11,034 bases of DNA from Pseudonocardiales bacterium (GCA_025465405.1 JAODNL010000291.1:1-11034), one strand, 5' to 3'. Shown: positions 1 through 6,008, numbered from the stretch's first letter. A program made the numbers and translations. The notes: generated from the sequence alone by a model not told the origin.

Positions 1-8
1 GGGCGCGT

Positions 9-530
9 ATGTTCACACAGGTCGGATTACCTCAATTCGCGGTCATCGTCGTCATCCTCGTCATCGCGCTGATCGCACTGCGGCATCCCCAAGGGCACGG
101 CGCCCAGGCGGGCAGCGCTACCCACACCCCGACGAGCACGCACGCCAGCACATCGCGCGCCGCGACACCAACTGCGACCTCCACCGCGCCGCACGCGAGC
201 GGCTCGACGTCGTCGTCCACGTCTGCGACCACCACGACGCCGGGGAAGCTGCCGCTGGTCGTGCTGAACAACACGACCGTTCAGGGGCTGGCGCAGCAAG
301 CGAAAGCGACGTTCGAGGCGGGCGGCTGGACGGTCACCAGCTTGGGCAACTACCAGAACGACATCATCTCGACGTGCGCCTACTATGACCCGTCCGTCAC
401 GGGTGCGCTGGATGCGGCAACCGCCTTGCAGGCTCAGTTCCCCGCGATCAAGCGGGTACGGCCGAAGTTCGCCGGGCTGCCGGGCGGCCCCGTCGTGGTC
501 GTCCTCACGCCCGACTACACCTCGGGGTAA
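9..530 (+). CDS. Membrane-anchored LytR_C domain protein (5' end uncertain)
   Basis: The product is 173 aa from the first ATG. Residues about 9-25 form one hydrophobic membrane segment. A Ser/Thr/Ala/Pro-rich linker follows at about 35-78, then a LytR_C domain (LytR/CpsA/Psr C-terminal type) at about 81-169, starting LPLVVLNNTTVQGLAQQ and ending PVVVVLTPDY. The domain's family is extracytoplasmic and cell-envelope associated, but its precise role is not established, and the catalytic LCP domain is absent here. The layout (one N-terminal helix, low-complexity linker, LytR_C) matches actinobacterial proteins such as mycobacterial Rv0431, which also lies near groEL2. Only 8 bases precede the ATG, with the frame open, so a ribosome site cannot be seen and the true start may be outside the window. 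It ends 47 bp before the riboswitch, and no terminator is obvious between them. Confidence 0.8.
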   Translation: MFTQVGLPQFAVIVVILVIALIALRHPQGHGAQAGSATHTPTSTHASTSRAATPTATSTAPHASGSTSSSTSATTTTPGKLPLVVLNNTTVQGLAQQAKATFEAGGWTVTSLGNYQNDIISTCAYYDPSVTGALDAATALQAQFPAIKRVRPKFAGLPGGPVVVVLTPDYTSG

Positions 531-577
531 GCGCTCGCGCGGCTGTGCGAAGATAGATGCACAACCGAATAGCACCG

Positions 578-713
578 CTCATCCAGAGGGGCAGAGGGAC
601 CGGCCCGACGAAGCCCCGGCAACCGCGCGCGATGCATCGACGATCTTGTTCGAGTCGAGGCCGCCGCACGCAGGTGCCAACTCCGGCCCAGGCACGTGCC
701 TGGGAAAGATGAG
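578..713 (+). ncRNA. SAM-I (S-box) riboswitch
   Basis: The S-box core is present in order. P1 is CUCAUC (578-583) pairing with GAUGAG (708-713). P2 is GGGGC (588-592) with GCCCC (613-617), carrying the kink-turn GAGGGA and the inner helix GGG/CCC (596-598, 604-606). GCAACC (619-624) and GGUGC (673-677) close P3, followed by CCAACUCC. P4 is CCCAGG/CCUGGG (687-704). The pseudoknot is visible: CCGG in the P2 loop (600-603) can pair with CCGG at 683-686. The GAGGGA kink-turn and the GGUGCCAAnUCC core fit SAM-I better than SAM-IV. No U-tract terminator follows. The 3' strand of P1 overlaps the purine-rich GAGGAG (711-716) before the downstream start, so SAM binding may block translation; this mechanism is inferred. 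The control target is the threonine-synthase-family gene starting at 732. Confidence 0.9.
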
Positions 714-731
714 GAGAAAGGCCTCGCATTC

Positions 732-2000
732 ATGACTGCCCTGATCGACCGCCACACGGTCCCCTCGCCCGCGTCGGCACTGGTGTGCCGCAACTGCGCA
801 GCCCAGTTCCCGCTCGGCGCGCAGCACGCGTGCTTCGAGTGTTTCGGCCCGCTCGAGATCGGCTACGACCCGGCCGCGCTCGCCCGGGTCACCCACGACG
901 AGATCGCGTCCGGCCCGCACTCGCTGTGGCGCTACGCCGGACTGCTGCCGGTGGGCCAGAACCCGGCTACGCGCGTGGACTCTGCCACCGGCATGACACC
1001 GCTTATCCGTGCCGACCGGCTCGCCGACGAGCTGGGGTTCACCGGCCCGGTCTGGATCAAGGACGACTCCGCGAACCCGACGCACTCGTTCAAGGACCGC
1101 GTCGTCTCGGTGGCGATCACCGCGGCGCGGGAGCTGGGTTTCGAGCGGATCGCGTGTGCCTCGACCGGCAACCTGGCGAACTCCGTCGCCGCGCACGCCG
1201 CGCGGGTGGGAATGCCGTCGATCGTGTTCATCCCGTCGGATCTCGAGCCGGCCAAGATCATTCAGACCGCGATCTACGGCGGCACGCTCATCGGCGTCGA
1301 CGGCTCCTACGACGACGTCAACCGGCTCTGCTCCGAGCTCGCCGAGACCGACGAGTTCGAGAACACCGGCTTCGTCAACGTCAACGTGCGGCCGTACTAC
1401 GCCGAGGGGTCGAAGACACTCGGCTTCGAGGTCGCCGAGCAGCTCGGCTGGCGGCTGCCAGGTCAGATTGTGGCGCCGATGGCGTCGGGCTCGCTGTTGA
1501 CCAAGGTCCACAAGTCGTTCAAGGAGCTGGTGGCGGCCGGCCTGGTGCCGTCGTCCTCCTGGCGGGTGTTCGGCGCGCAGTCGGCTGGGTGCTCGCCGAT
1601 CGCGACGGCCTTCGCCAACGGTTGGGACGTGGTGCAGCCGGTCAAGCCGACCGGGATCGCGAAGTCGCTGAACATCGGCAATCCGGCCGACGGCCCGTAC
1701 GCGCTCGACGCGGTGCGCTCGACCGGTGGCGCGATGGCCTCGGTGTCCGACGACGAGATCCGGGCGGGTATCCGGCTGCTGGCACGCACGACCGGCGTGT
1801 TCGCCGAGACCGCAGGCGGCGTGACGGTGGCGGTGCTACAGAAGCTGGTCGAATCAGGCGCGATCGACACGTCCGTCGAGACCGTCGTCTACAACACCGG
1901 CGACGGGCTGAAGACGATCGACGCCGTCAGCGAGGGCGCGCTCCCCACTGCCGTGATCCCGCCGACCGTCAAGGGCATGCGCGAAGCCGGCCTTCTGTAG
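732..2000 (+). CDS. thrC: Threonine synthase family PLP enzyme; probable MetM-type homocysteine synthase
   Basis: The product is 422 aa of the fold-type II PLP family. An N-terminal zinc-ribbon-like segment has four cysteines (C19, C22, C34, C37). PLP lysine K121 lies in NPTHSFKDR, the STGN loop is at about 144-147, and NTGDGLK is near the C terminus. Family members convert O-phosphohomoserine to threonine. The Streptomyces enzyme MetM, originally annotated as threonine synthase, instead uses O-phosphohomoserine plus a thiocarboxylated carrier (MetO) to make homocysteine. Two things favour MetM: the SAM riboswitch, and close resemblance, from memory, to the Streptomyces gene that sits beside a MoaD/ThiS-like gene, csp and groEL2. 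No carrier gene is present in this window. ATG 732 is preferred over the in-frame GTG at 696, which lies inside riboswitch P4; purine-rich AGGAGAAAGG precedes 732. Family assignment is sure; thrC versus metM is not resolved. Confidence 0.92.
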   Translation: MTALIDRHTVPSPASALVCRNCAAQFPLGAQHACFECFGPLEIGYDPAALARVTHDEIASGPHSLWRYAGLLPVGQNPATRVDSATGMTPLIRADRLADELGFTGPVWIKDDSANPTHSFKDRVVSVAITAARELGFERIACASTGNLANSVAAHAARVGMPSIVFIPSDLEPAKIIQTAIYGGTLIGVDGSYDDVNRLCSELAETDEFENTGFVNVNVRPYYAEGSKTLGFEVAEQLGWRLPGQIVAPMASGSLLTKVHKSFKELVAAGLVPSSSWRVFGAQSAGCSPIATAFANGWDVVQPVKPTGIAKSLNIGNPADGPYALDAVRSTGGAMASVSDDEIRAGIRLLARTTGVFAETAGGVTVAVLQKLVESGAIDTSVETVVYNTGDGLKTIDAVSEGALPTAVIPPTVKGMREAGLL

Positions 2001-2008
2001 CGACCGCA

Positions 2009-2091
2009 TTTCCCCGCTGGTGACCGGTTGTCTGAAGCCTTTCCCCGCTGGTGACCGTTCAGGCCGCCCGAATCGACCACAGGCGGGGAAA
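2009..2091. repeat. Left repeat block: three copies of an 18-bp repeat
   Basis: Two identical direct copies of TTTCCCCGCTGGTGACCG lie at 2009-2026 and 2040-2057, 31 bp apart (18-bp repeat plus 13-bp spacer). A degenerate inverted copy (14 of 18 matches to the reverse complement) lies at 2074-2091, after a 16-bp spacer that contains GCCCGAAT. The block fills the gap between the convergent genes ending at 2000 and 2059, and the inverted copy overlaps the last codons of the minus-strand gene. Read as reverse complement, the order and spacing (R, 16 bp, r, 13 bp, r) equal those of the right block at 3082-3164. Confidence 0.85.
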
Positions 2092-3000
2092 ACCTGAGCG
2101 GTCCCGGCGACGGCCCCGGTCAAAGGCTCGGGTGATGCGCTGGCCGAGGTAGACCTGGCGATACCTGGCGTCCGTCCAACCCCACCGCACAACCGCCACG
2201 CCGCGTTCCTCGAGGTCTTCCTGCCGAAGCTTCTCCGCCGTCAACACGTCGCGTTGGTCGTATTTGGAGCGGCCGTCGGCCTCACCGACGACGCCGAACT
2301 CGTCCCAGTAGAAGTCCGTGCGACCGAGGAAGTTCCCGTTGTGGTCGTAGAACGACGTCTGCAGATCCGGAGTGGGCAACTTCAGCTGGCGGATGACGAG
2401 CCGGCTGAACGATTCGAGTGGTGACTCAGCACGCGCGTCGGCGAGGGCTAGCGCTCGCGATGCCTTACGCATCCCCGGCCAACTACGGCAGAAGTAGCGC
2501 AGGTCTTCGAGCTGTTCGCTCTCGATCAGGCCGCGATTGAGGGCTGCGTCGATAGTGACGACTGCCGCCAGTGTGGAGACTGATCGCGCGACATCCACCA
2601 CGGTTCGCGCCACGGATGTGACGCCGATGCCGTCGATCTCGACGATGTCCTGCGCTCGTATGGACGCGCGGTGCAGTAGCGCGGAGGTGACGTCTCCCGT
2701 ACATCGCGGAGGGACGGTGAGGTCGGGTCGACCGGGAGGATCGAGCAGGGGCAAGCCGTGCAGCAAGGCGGCGGACCGGTGGCTGACAATGCTGCCCTGG
2801 CACACGCGAGCGGCAGCGACGGCGATGACGCAAGGGTCGTCCTTTCCGTCGAGAGCGGTGAACTGGTTTCGCCGCAGCCGAATCACACGTCCTGATCGGA
2901 CGGCTCGACTCAATGCTGAATCGGACCATCCGCACGCCAGGGCGTCGGCACGAGTGAAGACTGCGGTCGGCGGGAGCGTTCGCACCGGCCGAGCAGACAT
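2059..3000 (-). CDS. AbiEi-like HTH / DUF559 (VSR-like nuclease fold) protein
   Basis: The product is 313 aa. The N terminus (about 12-50, FTRADALACGWSDSALSRAVRSG) looks like the winged-helix domain of AbiEi-type antitoxins. The middle (about 70-140) has the usual SHRSAALLHGLPLL motif and a second helix-rich part. The C terminus (about 190-280) looks like a DUF559/VSR-type PD-(D/E)XK nuclease fold: E192/E196 in AESPLES, D229 in GRTDFYW, E240 and D242 in GEADGRSKYD, then VVRWGWTD. Such proteins are common as single genes in actinobacteria and are usually annotated as AbiEi family or endonuclease-domain proteins; their substrates are unknown. No toxin partner (AbiEii nucleotidyltransferase) is adjacent. 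The gene lies alone between two inverted repeat blocks, and its last residues (FPRLWSIRAA) are partly encoded by a repeat copy. The start region has only a weak ribosome site. Two CTGTGGAC motifs 19 bp apart (3036-3043, 3055-3062) lie upstream. Confidence 0.85.
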   Translation of the reverse strand: MSARPVRTLPPTAVFTRADALACGWSDSALSRAVRSGRVIRLRRNQFTALDGKDDPCVIAVAAARVCQGSIVSHRSAALLHGLPLLDPPGRPDLTVPPRCTGDVTSALLHRASIRAQDIVEIDGIGVTSVARTVVDVARSVSTLAAVVTIDAALNRGLIESEQLEDLRYFCRSWPGMRKASRALALADARAESPLESFSRLVIRQLKLPTPDLQTSFYDHNGNFLGRTDFYWDEFGVVGEADGRSKYDQRDVLTAEKLRQEDLEERGVAVVRWGWTDARYRQVYLGQRITRAFDRGRRRDRSGFPRLWSIRAA

Positions 3001-3081
3001 CGGTGGCTCGCGTACGACTAGGTGGTCGGTGCGTCCTGTGGACGATGGCGGGGGCTGTGGACACTCGACGACGCGTCCACC

Positions 3082-3164
3082 TTTCCCCGCTCGTGACCGA
3101 AAATTGCCCGAATATCGGTCAGCAGCGGGGAAAGGCGGCGGTCGCCCGGTCAGCAGCGGGGAAA
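3082..3164. repeat. Right repeat block: three copies of the same 18-bp repeat, inverted order
   Basis: A forward copy with one change (TTTCCCCGCTCGTGACCG) is at 3082-3099. After a 16-bp spacer (again holding GCCCGAAT, 3106-3113) comes an inverted copy CGGTCAGCAGCGGGGAAA at 3116-3133. A second identical inverted copy follows at 3147-3164, 31 bp on; the exact match between these two extends to 26 bp (3116-3141, 3147-3172). The forward and first inverted copies could form a hairpin with an arm of about 18 bp. The block lies between the stop of the XRE gene (3184) and the start of the DUF559-like gene (3000). A half copy, CGGTCACGAG, lies at 3173-3182 and touches the XRE stop codon. Confidence 0.85.
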
Positions 3165-3183
3165 GGCGGCGGCGGTCACGAGG

Positions 3184-4029
3184 TCAGTGCGACGCGGTGA
3201 GGGTCTGCGTCCCGATTACGCGCAGCAGGTCCAGCTTCTCGCGGGCATCGGTGCCCGGCCGCGGATACAGCACGACCAGGATCTGATCGCCCACGCCGCT
3301 GACCAGCGTCTCGCACAGGAAATCAAGCACCCCCACCTCGGGGTGGATCACAAGCTTGGCGTCCGCGCGTCGTACAGCCACCTCGTGCTCCGACCACAGT
3401 GCGGCGAACTCCGGGCTGGCCGAGAGCAGCCGCCGGACCAACGACTCCACGTCGTCGTCGCCGCGCCGCCGCGTCGCCGTCGCGCGCAGGTCGGCAACGT
3501 GTGATCGCGAGTGCCTGTCCCAGTCCTCGCGCGGGTACCGGTCGCGTACCGCTGAATCGGTGAACCACCGCCAAATGAAGTTTCGGTGCAGGCCGGTTCG
3601 GGACGCGGTGTCGCCCGTGACCGCAGCCGACATCGCGTTCTGCACGAGGACCTCGCCGAGATCGGAGACGACGAACGCGGGCGCGTCCGACAGCCGGTCG
3701 AGCACGTGCAGCAGCCCGGGGCTCACATGCAGGCCTGGGTGATGGCGAGCCGGCGGTGCCTGACCGGCCAGGTGGAACAGGTGATCGCGCTCGTCGTCGG
3801 TCAATCGGAGCGCCCGAGCGATCGCGGCCAGCAGCGGCACCGACGGGTGCGGTCCGCGCGCCTGCTCCAACCGGGTGTAGTAGTCGACCGACATCCCCGC
3901 TTGCAGCGCCACCTCGTCACGACGCAGCCCGGGCGTGCGCCGGCGCACCCCGGACGGCAGCCCGACGTCGGCCGGACTCAGCCGGTCGCGCCGCCGTCGC
4001 AGGAATTCGGCGAGCCCGCCACGGTCCAT
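3184..4029 (-). CDS. XRE-family regulator with MmyB-like ligand-binding domain
   Basis: The product is 281 aa. An N-terminal XRE helix-turn-helix (about 7-75) includes RRRTPGLRRDEVALQAGMSVDYYTRLEQARG, the hallmark of this actinobacterial subfamily. From about 95 to 265 there is an MmyB-like (PAS-like) domain, with WRWFTD at 153-158 and DFLCETL at 236-242. Members are cytoplasmic DNA-binding regulators thought to sense small, often fatty-acid-like, ligands. They frequently sit divergent to an oxidoreductase gene that they control, which is the arrangement here: the aldo/keto reductase starts 101 bp away on the other strand. ATG at 4029 (MDRGGLAEFLRRRRD) is chosen because the family starts there; the in-frame extension up to 4140 would overlap the reductase start and has no recognisable domain. 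Target and ligand are unknown. Confidence 0.9.
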   Translation of the reverse strand: MDRGGLAEFLRRRRDRLSPADVGLPSGVRRRTPGLRRDEVALQAGMSVDYYTRLEQARGPHPSVPLLAAIARALRLTDDERDHLFHLAGQAPPARHHPGLHVSPGLLHVLDRLSDAPAFVVSDLGEVLVQNAMSAAVTGDTASRTGLHRNFIWRWFTDSAVRDRYPREDWDRHSRSHVADLRATATRRRGDDDVESLVRRLLSASPEFAALWSEHEVAVRRADAKLVIHPEVGVLDFLCETLVSGVGDQILVVLYPRPGTDAREKLDLLRVIGTQTLTASH

Positions 4030-4082
4030 GCATCGACTGTGCCGCAGTCCGCCGCGCCGAACCAGGGACAGCTGATCCCCTG

Positions 4083-4110
4083 ATCGACCGAGCCTGCCGA
4101 TATCGACCGA
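4083..4110. promoter_or_regulatory. Candidate operator: paired ATCGACCGA direct repeats
   Basis: ATCGACCGA occurs at 4083-4091 and again at 4102-4110, 19 bp start to start (about two helical turns), in the 101-bp space between the divergent XRE regulator and aldo/keto reductase. Position and spacing suit a regulator site acting on one or both genes. That the XRE protein binds here is inference only. Confidence 0.35.
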
Positions 4111-4130
4111 ACGGGAGCAGGCTCGAACAC

Positions 4131-5120
4131 ATGAAGACACGACAACTCGGCAAGACCGGCCCCGCCGTTAGCGAGATCGGCCTCGGCCTCATGGGCATGT
4201 CGGGCGTGTACGGGGCCAGCGACGATGACGAGAGCATCGCGACGATCCACGCCGCACTCGACGACGGCATCAACCTGCTCGATACCGGAGACTTCTACGG
4301 CGCGGGGCACAACGAGATGCTGGTAGCGCGGGCACTGCGGGATCGCGAGCGCGGCGACGTCGTGCTGAGCGTCAAGTTCGGCGGGATGCGCGCGCCCGAC
4401 GGCGGCTGGGGCGGCGTCGACAATCGTCCCGCGGCGATACGCAACTTCCTCGCGTATTCGCTGCGACGGCTCGACACGGACTACATCGACATCTACCGAC
4501 CGGCCCGTCTGGACCCGGACGTGCCGATCGAGGACACCGTCGGCGCGATCGCGGAGCAGGTGCAGGCCGGCTACGTCCGGCACGTCGGCCTGTCCGAGGT
4601 CGGTGCCGACACGATTCGGCGCGCCGCGGCGGTGCATCCGATCACCGACCTGCAGATCGAGTACTCGCTGCTGTCACGGGGGATCGAGGGCGAGATCCTG
4701 GGCGTTTGCCGCGAACTCGGCATCGGGATCACCGCTTACGGCGTCCTATCGCGCGGTCTCATCGCGGACTCGGCCCCGGAAACGTTTGCGCCGACGGATT
4801 TCCGTGCGCACAGCCCGCGATTCCAGGGCGACAATCTGACGCACAACCGCGGCCTGGTGCAGCGACTACAACCGATCGCTGCGCGGCACGGCCTCACCGT
4901 GGCGCAGTTGGCCATCGCGTGGGCGCTCGCCAAGGGCGAGGACATCGTGCCGCTCGTCGGCACCCGTCGCCGCTCGCGCCTCGCCGAAGCCATGGCCGCC
5001 GCCGCCGTCGAACTGGACGACGTGAGCGTCGCCGAGATCGAGGCGTTCGTACCCCCGGGGGCCGCCGCCGGTGAACGATATGCCCCCGCCCAACTGGCCC
5101 AACTCGACAGCGAACGCTGA
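4131..5120 (+). CDS. Aldo/keto reductase
   Basis: The product is 329 aa with the full length of the (beta/alpha)8 AKR fold. It begins MKTRQLGKTGPAVSEIGLGLMGMSG; the N-terminal family signature includes LLDTGDFYG (D51, Y56), and the catalytic-type lysine is K82 (LSVKFGG). NADPH-site features appear late (VPLVGTRRRSRLAEAM, about 273-288). Such enzymes reduce aldehydes or ketones with NADPH in the cytoplasm; the substrate cannot be predicted. In related proteins the fourth tetrad residue is His in a YQHRVDP-like motif, but here the motif is IYRPARLDP with Ala at 125. From memory this replacement recurs in an actinobacterial subfamily, so it may be a subfamily trait rather than a defect. ATG 4131 fits the family start. 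The divergent XRE gene is the likely regulator. Confidence 0.9.
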   Translation: MKTRQLGKTGPAVSEIGLGLMGMSGVYGASDDDESIATIHAALDDGINLLDTGDFYGAGHNEMLVARALRDRERGDVVLSVKFGGMRAPDGGWGGVDNRPAAIRNFLAYSLRRLDTDYIDIYRPARLDPDVPIEDTVGAIAEQVQAGYVRHVGLSEVGADTIRRAAAVHPITDLQIEYSLLSRGIEGEILGVCRELGIGITAYGVLSRGLIADSAPETFAPTDFRAHSPRFQGDNLTHNRGLVQRLQPIAARHGLTVAQLAIAWALAKGEDIVPLVGTRRRSRLAEAMAAAAVELDDVSVAEIEAFVPPGAAAGERYAPAQLAQLDSER

Positions 5121-5271
5121 CCGTGATTCCTCGTGACGGAAGTCTGGAAATCGCCGGATGGTCCGTGTAGCGTCCGCGACGGTCGTAGTTACGAGCGTTT
5201 CGACAAGCGAAGTATCACGTTCGCCACGGTGGGCGTGCACTGCAGTGAAGCGGGACCAAGGAGCGAAGACC

Positions 5272-5296
5272 CCGGTTCCACGAAGGGTGGCGCCGG
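5272..5296 (+). promoter_or_regulatory. Structured 5' leader hairpin of the cold-shock gene
   Basis: The 200-bp gap between the reductase and the cold-shock gene holds no gene. Close to the ribosome site, 5272-5281 can pair with 5287-5296 (one mismatch, one G-T pair, 5-nt loop). A 10-bp perfect palindrome, CACTGCAGTG, lies further up at 5238-5247. Cold-shock genes often have long structured leaders that affect translation at low temperature; a role here is inferred. No convincing promoter could be assigned. Confidence 0.35.
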
Positions 5297-5320
5297 AAGG
5301 CCCCCTAGCAAGGAGTGCAC

Positions 5321-5524
5321 GTGGCACAGGGCACCGTGAAGTGGTTCAACAACGAGAAGGGCTACGGCTTCATTGCCGTGGACGGCGGCCAGGACGTATT
5401 CGTCCACTACTCAGCGATTCAGTCCGACGGCTACCGCTCGCTCGACGAGGGCCAGCGGGTCGAGTTCGAGGTCGCCCAGGGGCCAAAGGGCCCGCAGGCT
5501 GACGCGGTCCACGTCGTCAGCTGA
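5321..5524 (+). CDS. Cold-shock protein (CspA family)
   Basis: The product is 67 aa, the normal length for a single cold-shock domain. Both nucleic-acid-binding motifs are present: RNP1-like KGYGFI (13-18) and RNP2-like VFVHY (26-30), after the typical opening MAQGTVKWFNNEKGYGFI. These small OB-fold proteins bind single-stranded RNA and DNA and act as RNA chaperones. The GTG at 5321 is chosen over the in-frame GTG at 5315, because AAGGAG (5310-5315) is then correctly spaced and the protein starts MAQGTVKWF like its relatives. It is monocistronic, with a strong terminator right after it. A cold-shock gene close to groEL2 is a layout I also recall from Streptomyces. Confidence 0.97.
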   Translation: MAQGTVKWFNNEKGYGFIAVDGGQDVFVHYSAIQSDGYRSLDEGQRVEFEVAQGPKGPQADAVHVVS

Positions 5525-5544
5525 ACCCAGCACAATGCCTGAGA

Positions 5545-5583
5545 GGGCCCGGACCGCCACGGCGGTCCGGGCCTTCTCGCTTC
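5545..5583 (+). terminator. Rho-independent terminator of the cold-shock gene
   Basis: A perfect 13-bp stem, GGCCCGGACCGCC (5546-5558) with GGCGGTCCGGGCC (5561-5573), is followed by the pyrimidine-rich TTCTCGCTTCT. It lies 21 bp after the cold-shock stop codon. Confidence 0.88.
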
Positions 5584-5634
5584 TGCTCGCGTCTGCGGGG
5601 AATCCGCTTCCGGGCGACGTGCGTTAGGGAGGGC

Positions 5635-5967
5635 GTGAGTGAGAACGCGCGATTCGGAGCCGTGCTGCAGCTGACCGCCCGCGAAGGCAAGCGGGACGAG
5701 CTGGTGCGAGTTCTGACGAACTACGCCAACACCCTCGACGGCGAGCCGGGCACGACCCTGTTCGCCGCGGCCGCCGACGCCGGCGACGAAGATCTCGTCT
5801 GGCTGTGGGAGGAATTCGCCGACGAGGATGGCGTGCGCGGCCACTTCGAGCATGACTTCTTCCGCGCGCTGCAGCTGGAACTCGCCGACCTGCTCGCCGC
5901 GCCGGTGGCCGTGCGACCGCTCGCACCGTTCACGCGCCGGCTGAATCCGGGCGTCACCGCCGAGTAG
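5635..5967 (+). CDS. ABM-fold (antibiotic biosynthesis monooxygenase-like) small protein
   Basis: The product is 110 aa, compatible with one ABM domain (dimeric alpha/beta barrel) at about 7-98. Characteristic stretches are GAVLQLTAREGKRDELVRVL, the central EPGTTLFAAAADAGDEDLVWLWEEFAD, and HFEHDFFRALQLELADLL. ABM-fold proteins range from quinol monooxygenases to haem-degrading enzymes and enzymes of unknown activity. No cofactor is needed in some, and I cannot name a substrate. GTG 5635 is preceded by AGGGAGGG (5626-5633), a good though close ribosome site. It lies between the cold-shock terminator and the groEL2 operators, so it is probably transcribed on its own. The function is unassigned. 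Confidence 0.8.
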   Translation: MSENARFGAVLQLTAREGKRDELVRVLTNYANTLDGEPGTTLFAAAADAGDEDLVWLWEEFADEDGVRGHFEHDFFRALQLELADLLAAPVAVRPLAPFTRRLNPGVTAE

Positions 5968-5974
5968 GCGTGAC

Positions 5975-6001
5975 CTTGCACTCTCTTAGGGCGAGTGCTA
6001 G
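5975..6001 (+). promoter_or_regulatory. CIRCE operator 1 (HrcA site)
   Basis: CTTGCACTC, a 9-bp spacer, then GAGTGCTAG. The arms match the CIRCE consensus TTAGCACTC-N9-GAGTGCTAA in the core GCACTC/GAGTGC. HrcA, the heat-shock repressor, binds such sites ahead of groE genes. It lies 131 bp upstream of the groEL start. Confidence 0.92.
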
Positions 6002-6004
6002 ACC
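5976..6004 (+). promoter_or_regulatory. Candidate groEL promoter overlapping CIRCE 1
   Basis: TTGCAC (5976-5981) could act as a -35 element, with TAGACC (5999-6004) as a weak -10 after a 17-bp spacer. This would place HrcA bound at CIRCE 1 directly over the promoter. An alternative -10, TAGGCT (6021-6026), lies in the spacer of CIRCE 2. Neither is certain. Confidence 0.35.
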
Positions 6005-6008
6005 TGAA

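Noticed and set aside
696..731. Upstream GTG start for the thrC-like gene
   Set aside because: It lies within riboswitch helix P4 and would add 12 residues not expected in the family.
579..1511. Long minus-strand open frame opposite the thrC-like gene
   Set aside because: It is Arg/Gly/Val-rich, has no domain resemblance, runs through the riboswitch, and is expected from high-GC third-position bias of the real gene.
3036..3064. Two CTGTGGAC motifs, 19 bp apart, resembling actinobacterial DnaA boxes
   Set aside because: Each differs from TTGTCCACA by one base and there are only two. They may be part of the promoter region of the DUF559-like gene, but there is no firm evidence.
2009..3182. 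Short regularly spaced repeats as a CRISPR array
   Set aside because: The repeats are only 18 bp, there are two or three per block, spacers are 13 or 16 bp, copies occur in both orientations, and no cas gene is near.
4030..4140. N-terminal extension of the XRE regulator
   Set aside because: It would overlap the start of the divergent reductase; the HTH family begins at MDRGG.
4131..5120. Aldo/keto reductase as a pseudogene because of the missing His
   Set aside because: The frame is intact, length is full, the other catalytic residues remain, and the motif resembles a known subfamily pattern.
5143..5173. ECF-like promoter (GGAAAT ... GTGTAG) ahead of the cold-shock gene
   Set aside because: The match to known -35/-10 pairs is weak and there is no independent support.
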